64,000 nt of DNA from Halocaridina rubra (GCA_037179515.1 JAXCGZ010013546.1:17826-81825), one strand, 5' to 3'. Positions 1 to 13,728 are shown, numbered from the stretch's first letter. The notes: generated by a model not told the origin, from the sequence alone. Numbers and translations are program-made.

Positions 1-39
1 TTTTTAATAAAATTTGAGACATGAAATACAACCAAAACC

Positions 40-168
<129 letters not shown>

Positions 169-226
169 GGCGTGTGTATCTATTTCTTTGTAGGAAATTG
201 TATACGCAACTTGAGAGTGCTTATAG

Positions 227-228
<2 letters not shown>

Positions 229-321
<93 letters not shown>

Positions 322-326
322 TTTTT
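229..326. repeat. (TA)n followed by a poly-T run
   Basis: A pure TA array of about 42 units passes directly into about 14 thymines. It is a simple repeat without coding content. Confidence 0.97.
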
Positions 327-569
327 AATTTATTTTTTTAATTTTTTATTTTTAGTTGCATACATAATTGACAGTGCTTTTACAAATCTTACAAATTCTT
401 TTTGACATAATATTGATCTCTAATATAATGTTAAGAGTCCGAAATTACTGCAACGATTAATTTCATTATAACAAAATTATTTATTTCCTTAAAATTCAAG
501 TGTTATGATTGCTACCTAATTTCTCAGTTGATAACTTAGGGTGATAAATATTTACACTCTCTTGCAGTA

Positions 570-571
<2 letters not shown>

Positions 572-659
<88 letters not shown>
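572..659. repeat. (TA)n microsatellite
   Basis: Uninterrupted TA dinucleotides over about 88 bp. Confidence 0.97.
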
Positions 660-661
<2 letters not shown>

Positions 662-1711
662 CTGCATATAGTAATTGGTTCTATGATAATTTTTGGCAAT
701 TGCTTTATTTTCCGGGATCCTATGCACTACACTTATGCCTTTTGGTTTCCTAAACAAGAATAAAAAAACAATTCAATGCATTACACTATAAATACAGCAA
801 CAACTGGTACACAAAGAATGAAAACAACCTTAAATGAATAACCAATTACATTCTAATACACATCACAACAAAGCACATGCATATAAGACATACAATGATT
901 GCATATATACCTTACATAATGACAAGCAACATGAGACTATATAAAACAGACATAGCAGTCAATTCCTACATCTAACTCACACTAAGAAAGCCAATACTGG
1001 ACACTGAATATTTTTCATACGTATTGCTAATTTCTGTTATGAGTGATTTAGCGTATCACTTTGCTAACTTTTTTATGATGTAGCTGAACAAAAAATCTGG
1101 ACAAAAGAAACAAAAATGAATTCATCATTTAAGTTTCTCCAGATAAAATTATAAAGCCTCAATGCACTAATAAAAAATAAAGCATAAAAATAACAAATAA
1201 AATATTTGTTATTATTACCTTAAATGGGAATTTAGTGTCAGTGTGTTGCATGTTATAGGAGGTAAGAAAAAATAATACTAAAAAATCCATAATTTAAGTC
1301 TGTAAAAATTTAATACTAACAAATCTTAGTACGTCAAACGAATGCATTATTATGGCTTAGTCAAATAAATAAGTAATTTTATGAAATTTGAGTTCTTCAA
1401 GTGAATAAGTTACAGATATTTTTGGCGTTAAGTAATTATAATCTGATATAACACGATGTGTGAAGTTAATACACAATAATATAACCCAATGGGTTTTATA
1501 TCCGAGTACTGTAATATACCGTTACAAGTGCGTGATTAAAAATCTTTTTAATTCTTGTATTTACAATGAATGAGCAGTCATAGCATACAATATTTGATAA
1601 CTTACATTATAATGTGAGTAAATATTACTATTTTGTTAATATACTCTCTAAGATACTAAATTTACACCCCACTCCTGGGAAAATGCTAAAATAATTTTTC
1701 TGGAGACAATA
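660..1711. other. AT-rich stretch without recognisable features
   Basis: No convincing open frame with splice signals, no RNA gene and no clear repeat family was seen. Base composition is strongly AT-rich, as in most of the non-coding part of the window. Confidence 0.5.
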
Positions 1712-2000
1712 TCTGGTAATTTAAGGTATATTGGTAAATATTAATGGTCTGTTATTCTTGTTATAATTTTATGTTCCAGTTCAGTGGATATTTTTTGTAA
1801 AATTTCAGTACAAAATAGTTGGTAATTTACAGCATAGTATTAGTATATATTAATTTATTTTATTACCTTTATGAGTTTAAATTTATGTTCCAGATCACAG
1901 GAAAATATTTCAGTGTAGTGTATATGATAGCGTACAGTGCAATAGAGTATTAGTAAATATTAAATGTTTTATTTTTCTCTTAAGAGTTATAAGAGCAAAC
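1712..2000. repeat. Degenerate tandem repeat, about 110-bp unit, 2.5 copies
   Basis: Three successive segments share, in order, the blocks TTGGTAATTTA, GTATTAGTAAATATTAA, a TTATT-rich stretch, TTTATGTTCCAG and ATTTCAGT. They begin near 1712, 1819 and 1933; the last is incomplete. Copies differ by point changes and small indels, so the array is old. Confidence 0.6.
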
Positions 2001-2147
2001 TTTTATAATGAATCTAAGAAATGATTTCAAAACTTTTAAAGAATACTGAAAAAAACTTGTCATCAGTCAAAACTTAAAGAGAGAGGCACTATCATTTCAT
2101 TATTTAAGCTTAACAATTTTCACTGTAGAAACTCAAGTCAATAGTTT

Positions 2148-2300
2148 TTCCACGGTAGCTTTGTGGTTATAATACTCCACTTGGAAGTTGATAGATCCTT
2201 GACAGAGCCCATTGTGGTGCATTAAAAAAGGCATCTAACTCTAATTCCCCAACTCCAAGCTGTCTGTGTCCACCCCCACAATGGGTCCTAGTATCTAGTA
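2148..2300 (+). repeat. SINE-like dispersed repeat (copy 1)
   Basis: A GC-richer block carries a tRNA-like head with a degenerate A-box region (TAGCTTTGTGGTTATAA). Its body contains GGCATCTAA, then AATTCCCCAACTC, then a TCCACC stretch and a gap before TGGGT. The same order of blocks recurs at 33262-33405, so this is a dispersed family. A tRNA origin is inferred from the head only; the B box is poorly preserved. Confidence 0.5.
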
Positions 2301-3375
2301 GAGCAAAAAAAATCTAAAGTCGTGGAGCTATACCTCTGAATAAGAAAGACATGACTGATCAACTTTTATACATCGATAAGTACACATTCACAATTATCAC
2401 AGATTAAAGAATGAAAAATTGTTAATTCCTAATTACAGTATGTATATTCTCTTATACAAAAAACCCTCAATTTTCTATGGAAAGAAACTCAAATATGAAA
2501 ATGGAATTTAAAACCCATTATTCTAGATGGAGTAAGGTGCAAAACCTATAACAATAATGGAAGTCTTCCTGGGATGCCCAACACAAATTTTCAAAAACTA
2601 TTGATTACAGTTTAATAGTAATGACACTGATGCAAAACATTATTCCATATTACAGTTTCCACTACATTATTTTTTCATATTTAATAGTACTGGCATTTTT
2701 TAATCAAGATTCCTCCCTCCCTATTTTGCAAGTAGACTAATGACTGAAACCATGCTCTGGTGTAATAATTTCATATAATTCATTTGAATTCTGCATGAAA
2801 GAAAAAGCCTCTCTATAATAGTTCATGTTCCTAAATATCTACAATTAATATCGCAGCTGGTTTTTGCGATTTTATGTAAATTTTTGAAATGATTCACAAG
2901 TGGACACATCCTAACAAATTACTGGCTTCGTAAAAAGCGTCTGCAGATTGATCCGACTGTAAGTCTACAAATATAATGAAAGATTTCTATTTTTACAACC
3001 CTACCAAAAATAAAAAAAAATACTGCGATAAGCCACCTTGTGACCTTTAATCATTTGACTTTACGATTGAAGTCCCAAACAGCAAAGCACATAACAACTA
3101 TAACAGTGTGTAAGAGTACTTTATACAAACAGTGCATATATATTGTTATAAATTTTCAATGTACACACTTTGAGAAGATGAAAAATTTACAACATAATGA
3201 AAAATTGTGATAATGGTACCCTAATTTAAGTTGAATATACATAGTGAATATGAACAAAGGATAAACAACACCTAAAAAAAATTGTGACATTATAAATAAA
3301 ACTAGAAAAATGTGAAGTTCCTGTATATGATTAGTTTTCTGATAACAAACGATAATGGTAATACTAAAACTACTG

Positions 3376-3409
<34 letters not shown>

Positions 3410-6400
3410 TTTTATCATTATTGCTACTGTACAATACAGTATTATTATTATTCCTATATTACAGCACCAGGAGTATACAAATGATTATTGCATATGTCTG
3501 ATGATATTCATAATATATTGCATATTTGACCATCATCTGTAATGTCTGGCTTACGACCAACTCAACTTATGACTACCAAGTCAGAATCTAACCCAGTTGC
3601 AGGTCAATGCACACACGTATTGTAAAATAAGCGGGAATGGATATACTTATGAACGATATTTTTATGTATAAAATGTTCACGAGCTTTTCTTTCGTTGCTT
3701 ACTTATTTTAATTTTTATACTTAAAAACATCCAAATATTATTTGTACTGCTTCAAAATAAGAGGCTTCAACAAAAGATCTTTTTTCCTTCTGTATTTAAA
3801 ATATGTTGAAAACAAGCAAATTTCAACTATGTTTGGTACAGTAACAAAAAGATATGATGAGTTTATGTGGCAGACAGCTTAATGATTAACAAATAATATG
3901 CAAGAAATAAAAGAAGAAAATGAAACCAAGAAAAATTTTTGCAATGTCATATAAATAGCATCAACTAAATAATGACACATAAAACAACATATCTCAACAG
4001 AAACATTCACGCCTTAGATGCAATAAAACATAAGAAAATACATTAAAACATAAGTAAACATATAACAGACAGGCATCATACATTGGGAAATGCATGGAAA
4101 ACCAAACCAATTAAGTAGAACATATATATACAATTTTTACACAGAACCAAAGGATGCATAACATAAAATTACATTCTTTAGAGCATGAAAACCATCGATA
4201 AGCAAGTGCTAGCTCACAACCACTGCACCTAAAAAAGCTATGCCCAAAATAAAACCATAAAAAAGCAAACATTCATTCTCTCCATATACACACAATGGAA
4301 GAGCTTGCCTAGTGTAATGTGTGATTCTTATCGTATACCAACAAAAAAGTAAATTCAAACCACTACTGCTGAGACTCCCCATCCAGATTAGAAACTGCCC
4401 ATAAAAAGGTGGCTCCAATCTAAGGCCCTCCTGGCTATGCCTGCATTCTCAATTCATACAGACTCCTCTTGTATCATATACAGTAATATATCGAAAGTTA
4501 TTCTATTCAATACAGTACAGTAATCATGATTTCCTTTAATACTGTATAACTTATACGATGCTGATTTTTTAAGATGGTAATTTCCATTACGTGAAAGAAT
4601 ACAGCCCAGGAAACTATTTCAAAAATTTCATATTAAAATGGGAAATGGTCAGTACTTGTGAAGTTTACATACACAGCACAAATTCCCTGAAATAGATAAT
4701 TTGCAATCAGAAGGGAATAGTAGCTAATATGTATATATATATCTTAACAAATACTGTATCTATTTCTTAACAGTCTCACAAATACTGGAAAGCCATTAAT
4801 GTTATTACAGCTATCTAATTAGAAAATATTTTGATTCAAACAAACAAGAAGATCTGTGTATTAAGGATTCCTCAATGGTTATATTGATCAACTCTGATCT
4901 CTGACTTATAGATTAAGTTCAAAATAGCCAATATGAATTGAGATAAGGTAGTTTTGTAATGCTGCGAGTCTTGGAAAACAATCATATGACACTAAAAGGA
5001 AACACTTTATTCCATATAAAAAACAGCTAACTAAACAAAACATATACAGGAGAATATGAAATATTTGGAATCTTATACTATCAGCATATAATAAAATATA
5101 AGTGATCTAAATGTCTCCAATGGAAAGTAGATAGAACCAGCACTCCAAAGAGCTAGTAAGAAAAAAAAAGTAGATCTACAATAATATCTCACCCCAAAAA
5201 AGAAAAAAATTATTGATTTTATAAATTAGTTATCAAGGCATATTCTCCACCATGATAGGTAGGAGTGCATATACTAGCAGCACAGGCCTAATATTATGCT
5301 TTGGTGCATTAGTGCTCTGTTGCTGGATAAAAATTCAGCAAACCCAAGGCACTGGGGTGAAACCCATCTCAAAATAGTGTATCAAGTATTTTAAGTGAAT
5401 TCGTTGTGCGATATTTAGTAAAATTATTTACAAGCAAGATTAGAAGTAAATTTTTAGGCTTGGGAAATGTTCCGTAAAATGTAAATGGAGGAGGAACCTA
5501 TAAATCAGCCCATAGCACACGAGAAGACGGGTGAAGTGAACTTCAATATAATGAAAGGAGAAAGGAAAGAGAAGCAAGCCACAGAGGAGAAACCTTTAAA
5601 TGAGTACCTACTAAACATAAATTAGAAGAATATCATGTCAACTACAGTATATACTAAGCACAGTTTTTGCAACTATGTAAATCCGAGTATACTGTTGCCA
5701 CCTACATTCAAACTAGTACTGCCAATTAATCGTAAGACCTGACATTATCATCCACATAATACAGACATTATTACAGACCACCGCTATACAGGGTGGAATA
5801 ACAGATAATGAAGTCTGGGACAATATGACATTTTCTTCAGTCACACAACCTGCAAGGACATCGAGGTATCTGCCACAGCAAAGGTCCATCTGACAGAGTG
5901 AATTTCATGTCCATCAAGAGTGTTCACCTTCATCTCAAGCTGGACAAAGCTTTTCATATGACAATGGAGTTTTAAGTGCCAAACTAGAAGGAAGACCCTC
6001 TAGTGATAAATGTCTAAATTAATATATGCTTCTTTCTCAATAGTCACGATTTGGCGACTATAGTTTTAGAAAAATCTTTGTTTAATAGACTTTCATTTTT
6101 ACTCTAGCTAACATTAACAATATATCTTGTTTTTCTAAAGACTAAAATCCTTATGTCATGAAATATAGTAGAATGTAAAAGAAATATACTTAACAATTGG
6201 CAAGAAGTTATTAACGAATAAATACACTATTTTTCAATATTTTTCAAGGGATAACGTGCAGGGCTGAAATACGTAATGCTAAAGGCTATAGTTTAAATAA
6301 GTTTTCAGTAGAAACAATATTAAGAATGTTCTGCATCCTAACACTAAAATCGCATCTGGACAAACCTCGAATATGTACTGTACTGTGAACCAAGTAATTT

Positions 6401-9400
6401 TAGACTCTCAGGGATATTGTAATTTTTGGCAAAAACATCTTGGAATCAAATATAAAATTCACTCATTGGTGGATTTAGCACAGAAAAATCTTGAATATAT
6501 TTCCCGAATGTTTCTGATATTGATTCCTGACAATTGCTAAACAACTGTCAAATCCACAACTTTACTTTTAAAACCACACGGGCTTTCCAGTATCAGACAT
6601 TCATTCAAACCATAAGAGAAGAAAGTTTTAACACTATTATTTATATAGAAAAATCTATAATATGGTATAGTGCTCATAGGTAACTGTGTAACATGAATAT
6701 ATTCTCCCAATTAACTATACTTTAAGGGACCACTGATATACCTGGAACTTAACAGGTATAAGTTTTGCCATAGCAATAGAGTTTCAGAAATTACACAGTT
6801 TAAAATAAGTTCTAAAAGCTTTTATCTCCTCCCTTACACAGGCATACTAATCATTCAAATCTTAATACATTCAGAATGAGTTAGACAAAATAGCCAATGT
6901 TAATACCAGCTAAAACTGAAATAGGGTATGTAAGAAAAAAGTAGGAAACTTATATTTTGCTAATTGGTACTTTCTAAGATAATGAAAATCTCGTTTATTA
7001 ATATGTGGCTTCAATCTGTACTAAACTAAACAACGAAATAATAATTATATTTAATTTACTAACTGCTTTTAGTTGGTCGGCTTGAAGAGTGAGTTGAGCA
7101 TGTTTAATATGGCAACATTTAATATGATCACACAATTTAGTTGAACTAAAAAAAACAAAAAGAAAACATAAACAACATTCTAGCGTACTGTAATATGAAA
7201 ACACAAAATGCTTGGCATGCAAAAATAAAACAAAGAAAACTCAAACAAAAACAGATATGTAAATTCAAGGAGTGGGTAGGCTGAAATGTACACATAACTA
7301 GATGACGATAAAAAAAGCAACATACCCTTAAATGATCTTAATAGCGATTTTTGTCTTGATTTGTATATGATGTAGTTTCTGAGATAAATAGATGCCATGC
7401 TTGAGAAAACATAAATTTGACGAAAAAAAAAGTGTAACACTTCCCTTCTCTTTTTTTCTGTTTCTTGGTGCCAGGGTCCCATGAGGACAAATTTTCTTTG
7501 CCCATCCCAGTGCCACACTCATAAAAAATATATGCACTAATTTCTTTTATTATTCCTTCCCCTACTAATAACATTTGTCACTATGAGGGATATTACATGC
7601 AATAATTCAAATATCACCAACATAACTTTCAGTGATGCATTTCAGAACATTGATAAAATGGTATTAATAAATATTAATTAAAACATTAACTTGCTTTACT
7701 GTGGGAACTAATATTCACAGTCTGTGCCTGCAAATTTCCCTTATATTTTTTTGAAACCTACAGCTTATGTATGTGACCTCTCTCAAAATCCAAACTGATC
7801 TATTAAGAAATAGAATGATATATCATGAAAACAGGAAGAATGCATATTTTCTCATGAAACCTTATATGAGAGTATTACCACGTGTTTTTTGTAGCTTTTA
7901 ACCATATTAGGTCACTGTAAGAGATTATTATTTCTTCAGAACTAATCTCTAAGAAACTGGTTATGATATTTCACAGAACTACACTGGAAATATCAGGACA
8001 GGAGCAATGACAACCTAAGGCATAACCTGAGAGGCCTGGTAAAAGTTGATGAGATTAACTGAATACAGAGCTAGTATGGCTGATTCTTGCTTATGGAGTT
8101 ATAATTGGTGAGGATTTCCCTCCTTAATGAACCTCTTAATACATACATCCAATAGCATATGTACTTCTCGTAGTGGTTACCGTATTGCTCCATTGTTGGA
8201 TAACTCTTTGCTTTTGGTAATTTTATTTTATAAAATTTAAGGTCTCTGCACAATAGCAATGCTTGATCCAATAACAGTACATTGAATTCCCAGTTCTGGG
8301 GTGCATATTACCCTGCAGTATGTACGTTGTTTTACATACGGTATTATGCTGTACCTCAATTCTTATATTTTCAGTGTAAATGATATTTTACTTTCTCCTA
8401 TATATCATTTACACATCGTGAACTTTACCAATGCTCTGCAGGTATGAGCAGTTTATGTATAGACTACAGTGTTCCATTTCATTTTATTAGTACATTATTT
8501 CCTTCAGTTCTGATATATTCTTTGCTAATATTTAAGCAAAGAATGTGAACAAGAGTTAAAATGAAATAACACGTATTGTAAGTTCCTAGAAATATGCGAA
8601 TTACTAATATCACTCCCTTGACATATCTTAGCAATTCAGTTACTAAATGTTTCCTAATTTAAAAAGTATTCTGTAATATCATGATTATTTTTTGGACAGC
8701 TTGTAAAAGGAGGAGAATAAATTTTCACTTATGGAAACAATATTTTTACTTCCAGCTAATTGTAAGTGTGCTCGATGTAAGAAAAAACAGTAAAGTTCTC
8801 TTCTCAGTGAAATATATTTCTAATATTATTACTATTAGAAGGTGAACCTCTTACAGTAGTGCATAAGCATTTACATATTCAAAACTGTATGTATACTTAT
8901 TTATTTACATTAATCATTATCTGTTACATTATTCTAGACTCGGCTAGATAACTTAAAAAACTAAACTAAAACTTCCGTTCATGCTTTCATTTGCAACACC
9001 TTTCATATCTTTTACATTTCTTTTGTAATAAGAGCCAATTTCGCTTTCTCCTAAATCTATTCCCTAATTATGCGCTTCATCTAGAGACACATCATCACTG
9101 CAAAATATTCATCTCTTATCCTTTCTGCATACCATACACATTACAATACATACAACAACAGCATCTGTTCTCACTCTTGAATATGGAAGAAGTTTGCATC
9201 AAGTATAGCTGGAAGACAAAGTTCTACTTCAAAGATCTGTACATTCCATGCACTAAAAGCTTCAAGCATAATTTTAGCTGGACCCGCATTTTTAAGCTAC
9301 AGATTTCTACCTACAGGTTTGAAGACAAGAAATATGGGAGGGTAGCTTCAGTTAAGAGAGAGAAATACATCAGAGATAGAACAACATTAATCTGTAAAAT

Positions 9401-10411
9401 ACCTATTTTTAAGGTGTCTTAGGGTGAATCATATCCTGTTAAATGACTTTCTCTCAATAGCAACTTTAAAGAAAAAAAATTATAAAAAAAACCTCCTTAG
9501 AGGTTAAATTGCCTTAAGGTGTGAACCTCCTGTTGGACCTTAGGGTCAATGTGGGCTTGGCTCCAAGGTGCTTACACGGAACAGAGAACCAGTAAGTTTC
9601 CTACTATGTACAGCTTTTTTGGGAATTGGCTTAATCTATAAAACAGAATCCATTTGAACAGAGAAGGTACTATCGCTTAGAACATTCATGAGATTATTTA
9701 CCCACCTAAGTAGCCTCTTACATTTCATAATGAAAGCTGAAACCAGGATCACTAAGAATATAAATGTAGCTAGTAGAGTGAGTGAGGAGGTGTTTGTTGT
9801 GAAGCTCACAGCTAAATCTCTTCTTTTTCTTTACTTCTACCTTACACTCCTTTATACATTGCTTTATCAATGTCTATCTGAAGAGTGCTTCAACTTACTT
9901 CACAAAGAATATTTTCTATATCAAGATTATATCTATGTTCAAAATGCCTCTTAAGACACAAAGAGGACTCGTTCATAAAATTTGAATGAATTATGAATGA
10001 TTGTCAGAGGAGTCCCTGGTATAGGAATCATATGAGCAATCAAACAAAGGTTTTTGAACGAGATGTTAACATGTCTGCCATCACAAGCATTAGAAGTCAA
10101 ACTCAATAAAAAATAGTTTAGAAGGTAAGGAAACCCTCAGGATCTTCCAGAGATTTATAAGTTAGTGAAACCCGATGACAAAATTGTCAGAAACATAGTA
10201 CACAGAGAAGTATGTACTTTGAGCCTTACTCTTCATGTACAGAGTTTAAATATAAATATTAAATGAACATGTATGTGACAATTCACGAACACACTTTACA
10301 AACACGTTATTAATAGGATAATCATAAAGTTATCTGAAGGTAAAGTACCTTGGCTGCTCCATTTTATCTGAAAGCTCCAGGCATTTGCAATATTCCTTCT
10401 ATTGTTGACAG
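2301..10411. other. Long gene-poor AT-rich region
   Basis: No supported gene is visible on either strand. The short ORFs here lack splice signals at their borders and show no recognisable motif. Small items: an (AAT)n run near 3378-3415; a GC-richer patch near 3540-3620 with CTTACGACCAACTCAACTTA, resembling a pogo/Tigger terminal-repeat remnant; a GC-richer patch at 4370-4470; and an island at 5812-5975, reported in the findings. It may be the 3' flank or a long 3' intron of the minus-strand gene at 24963-60180, but nothing proves this. Confidence 0.45.
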
Positions 10412-10498
10412 AAAAGAAAAAGTGACTATTGTAAGGGGTGGCTGATCGTACTTGACATCAAGTGCCAGCAGAAGTCATTCTCAGCTGAAGTCACTCAA
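10412..10498 (+). CDS. Candidate internal exon, unknown product (weak)
   Basis: An 87-nt GC-richer segment lies between a good acceptor (pyrimidine-rich CCTTCTATTGTTGACAG) and a consensus donor (CAA/GTAAGT). Only frame 0 is open, giving 29 codons that begin KRKSDYCKGWLIVLD and end FSAEVTQ; both ends are phase 0. No family was recognised and no partner exon of matching phase was found. A 29-codon open frame can occur by chance, so this is a candidate only. Confidence 0.2.
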
Positions 10499-10772
10499 GT
10501 AAGTTGTTTTGGGAAACTTTTCTAATTTCTGAAGAACTTAATTTGCTGGTCAAAGGAAATGAATTTGGTGGTCAAAAGTTAATTTCTTACTTTCATGAAA
10601 AAATTTACTATTTCATAATATTATCCTCCTATATATTCACGTATTTTTTTTATATATGGCAAAACCTTAGTTGGGGAACTAATTCACTGAACCTAAGAGG
10701 TTCTACGACAGAATGGGTTTATGGTACCTTGAAAGAAAAGTCATGTCAGATATAAACCATATAAATAGTATA

Positions 10773-11101
10773 CAGGGGTCCTTGGTTTATGAGGTTCTAG
10801 ATCCACGATGTTTTGTGGCTACAATGCATCTCCCATAAAATATTTTGCTTCTATTTTGATAATTTTTGGTCAGTACTATGTCTCCCAAGCATAAATCAGA
10901 TTCTTTTTAAGGCAATGCTTTGAAGAAAAGGAAAACAATCATCATGGAAGTGAAATGCTCAGAAAAGGGAGAAACTTTTCTACTGCATTAGCACAGGTGG
11001 GTGACATAGGTGCTTATTTAGGTGTGTTCAAACTTAAGTGGAAAATCAGGTTACGACACGTATTGAGGAATGAAACTGCGTCATAGGTCGAGGATCCCCT
11101 G
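10773..11101 (+). mobile_element. Internally deleted pogo/Tigger-type DNA transposon (MITE)
   Basis: The left end CAGGGGTCCTTGGTTTATGA is an imperfect inverted match to the right end, whose reverse complement begins CAGGGGATCCTCGACCTATG. A TA precedes the left end; the right flank reads TT, so the target duplication is not intact. Inside, from about 10876, a start codon opens a frame reading MSPKHKSDSF, then a stop, then ALKKRKTIIMEVK and later SEKGE. This pattern is typical of the N-terminal helix-turn-helix region of Tigger/pogo transposases. The remaining transposase is absent, so the copy is non-autonomous. Confidence 0.7.
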
Positions 11102-12564
11102 TTGTTATATCTAAGTATTCTCACAAATCATAAAGTAATCAGAAATAATTATCTCAAGAAATTCATGGTATGCAGTTTAATTCAATGAATGACAGTGTCT
11201 TTTTGAAGAAATAAAATATAGAGTATCTCTTCAATAAATACAGAAAAAGGTTATTCTATGCAAGCACACTTTTGTCACCAGTCAAATAAACAAAGTGCTC
11301 TTAAGACATAATTTCAATTGGCACACCAAGTTTTCCAGCTATGCATTCAATTTCTCTATCACATTCATTCTTACCCTAAGTTGCGTTCTTTTCATCACTT
11401 TTCTTTTTAAACTAGATCCACACGTAATTTATTTACTCGTCACCACTGAAGTATCTCTCCTAGCATTATTTACAACAACATACAGTATATCTTATCCATC
11501 TTCATGCATTACCACATTCTCTTGCTCAAAAATGCTGTTACTTACTTACTAATCCACCTGGCTATACTCAGATCTGAAACTCTCTCCCTAAACCTTACTG
11601 TCTCTTGCATTGGACCATTTCGCTCACTAATGTACCATGATAATGAAGCTTTCTCAATAAAACATCTACCAGTTTTACAGGACATCTCGGCAACACTAAA
11701 ATCATTCACTAAAATCACACACACCGCGCGTTCAGTGACACACGGAATTGCTCCTCTTAAATTTTAGTTTCGAGTGACTAAAGTGCTTAGTGGAAAACTT
11801 TACCATAATTTCCAAAAATATGAAATCGTGCAGAGTATTGTGAGTACAAAAACTAATATTTGTTGTAAGGCGAGACTGTTCATATTAAAGGAAAAAAATT
11901 GAGAACTTTTTCGTGAGAAGAGAGAGAAGCTGCCGTCCAGTTTCTGCCTTGAGGGAAATCTAGAAGAGTTGCCAGACGTGGAGCCTCACACCACATTACC
12001 TAATTTTTTGTGTAAACTGGGGAAAGCTCTTGAGCCGTTTTACCTGATCCTGTGGTTCTATATATTGTTAAAAACAGTATCCTTCCCATTTATATTAACT
12101 AGTTAGTTAGTTTGATACACGAAAAAATTGAATAATAAAAGAAAAAAAAATTACCAAATACCCACCCGTAAACAGTACTGAGTTAAGTTGCCAAGTAGTA
12201 CAGCAGTCCTATTTTCTTCATTTTTTTTTTTTGCTTTTCTTTTAGCTTTCTCGTTTGCTATTTTGTTATTTTGTATATATATTGAGTTAAATGTAAAGTC
12301 TAAATCCCGTGATAACATATCTTGGTTAGCAAGTCAGTTTATCAGTTAGGAAGAATATATAACAGAAACAGGTGGGTGCCACCTCGAACACAAATTCGAA
12401 TTTTCCTTCAGGTTTGACTTTTGTTTTTCTTTTTCTTTTTATACGTAAATTACCATGGTCAAGTTTTTAAGTTAAGATGTGTGTTACCAGAAAGGAGACA
12501 AACTGAGTCACTAAATAGCACTTATATGGAGATATAAAAATTCTGTGTGAAGGTAAATTAGAAG
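11102..12564. other. Unassigned region, partly possible 5' leader of the CR1 element
   Basis: Overlapping ORFs of 60-87 codons on both strands occur at 11295-11767, but none has a recognisable motif. A GC-richer patch at 11930-12060 and the pyrimidine-rich stretch before 12646 may belong to the 5' untranslated part of the LINE that starts downstream. Its 5' boundary cannot be fixed without another copy. Confidence 0.35.
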
Positions 12565-12646
12565 TTTTTCTCTTTTCTTTTTTTTTTCTTTTTTTTTTCC
12601 TCTTTCTCGTCTTCTTTCTATATTCTGTGAGAGGGAGAACATAAAA

Positions 12647-13726
12647 ATGAAGCCATCTCTGTCCCAAACCTCTCCCACCCATGGGGCGGGAGAAGGGGTA
12701 GTCATCCGAGGACTTAAACAGAGAATCAAGAAGTTAGAGGAAATGGTTACAAGCCTTGATGATAAAATTCGGAATATGGATGGAGAAATGAAAGAGAATG
12801 AAACACTCAGAGAACAAATAAGATCTTTGGAGGAAGCAAATAAAGCACAAGGGCAGGAGAGAAAGGAACTAGAAAAAAGAATAAAGAAGCTGGAAGGGGA
12901 AAAGAGTCAACTAGAATCTAGAATTTCTAATCAAGAAGATAAAAACAAACAGCTAAATGACAACCTAAAGGAATTAGATGTTAGTTCACTGCTATCTTCT
13001 GAGAGAGACGAGATTGCTGCTTGGAATGTTCAGATTAAGGAAAACATTGAACAGTTCAGAAAAGAGTTCCAGGAGCTGAATATGGAAAATGATGCCATGA
13101 AAACGTCCTTTGCTGATGCACTAAAGGGGAATGTGGCAGTAAAAGAGGCTGTAAAGGTGGTGGCACTGGAAAACATACAAACAGTTGACTATAAAGAGAC
13201 AGTAATCGAAAAAATGAAAGACGTTGTGATGGAAAGGGCAAACCCACTCATCAGACAGGCACTTGATAAGGAGAAGACAGTGGTAATCTCAGGCATAAGT
13301 GAATCCCAGGAGCCAACATGGCAGGGGAGACTTGAAGAAAATAAAGCTAGGGTTGTAGACCTGATAAGAAAGCTTGGAGTAGTATGTGGTCCTGAGGATA
13401 TTGTAAACATACACCAACTAGGTAAATATTCGAGGGAAGGAAAGCCGAGACCAACAAAAGTAACCTTTGAGAGAGGGGAGACATGTAGGGAAATATTGTT
13501 GAGAAAAAAAAGTCTAAAAGACCTTCAAGAATGCAAAGAAGTGTTCATTAGACGATACAGAACACAGGAAGAGATGGGAAAGATCAAAAACTTGTTGCAA
13601 GAGGCAAGAAGGTTAAATGATGAAAGAAATGAAGAAGAGAAGAAAAATTTTCGTTACGGAATACTTCCAGACAAAGGGGAGATAAAGAAGATAATGACAG
13701 AAGATCAGGGGATGGGGCCTCATTAA
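12647..13726 (+). CDS. CR1-type LINE ORF1 protein (359 aa)
   Basis: This is the probable RNA-binding and chaperone partner in LINE retrotransposition, acting in the cytoplasmic ribonucleoprotein particle. The ATG at 12647 has A at -3 and follows a pyrimidine-rich leader. Residues about 20-120 form a strongly charged heptad-type coiled coil (for example LKQRIKKLEEMVTSLDDKI), expected to multimerise. The C-terminal half has the pattern VVISGISES, then LGVVCGPEDIVNIHQLGKYS, then KPRPTKVTFE and a basic helix. This resembles the RRM-like ORF1 core of CR1/L2/L1-type elements. No zinc knuckle or PHD finger is visible. The stop at 13724-13726 lies inside the open ORF2 frame. Assignment as LINE ORF1 rests mainly on position and architecture. 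Confidence 0.85.
   Translation: MKPSLSQTSPTHGAGEGVVIRGLKQRIKKLEEMVTSLDDKIRNMDGEMKENETLREQIRSLEEANKAQGQERKELEKRIKKLEGEKSQLESRISNQEDKNKQLNDNLKELDVSSLLSSERDEIAAWNVQIKENIEQFRKEFQELNMENDAMKTSFADALKGNVAVKEAVKVVALENIQTVDYKETVIEKMKDVVMERANPLIRQALDKEKTVVISGISESQEPTWQGRLEENKARVVDLIRKLGVVCGPEDIVNIHQLGKYSREGKPRPTKVTFERGETCREILLRKKSLKDLQECKEVFIRRYRTQEEMGKIKNLLQEARRLNDERNEEEKKNFRYGILPDKGEIKKIMTEDQGMGPH
13645..13651 (+). promoter_or_regulatory. Candidate -1 ribosomal frameshift site (A AAT TTT)
   Basis: In the ORF1 reading frame the codons are AAA AAT TTT CGT, which places a heptamer of the form X XXY YYZ at 13645-13651. A -1 slip here enters the ORF2 frame, which is open from 13633. ORF2 has no ATG before its endonuclease domain, so frameshifting would explain its translation. 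No downstream pseudoknot was established by eye. Confidence 0.4.
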
Positions 13727-13728
13727 GA

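Noticed and set aside
8991..9422. Plus-strand ORF of 143 codons
   Set aside because: AT-rich composition, no motif and no splice signals at its ends; a frame of this length can occur by chance.
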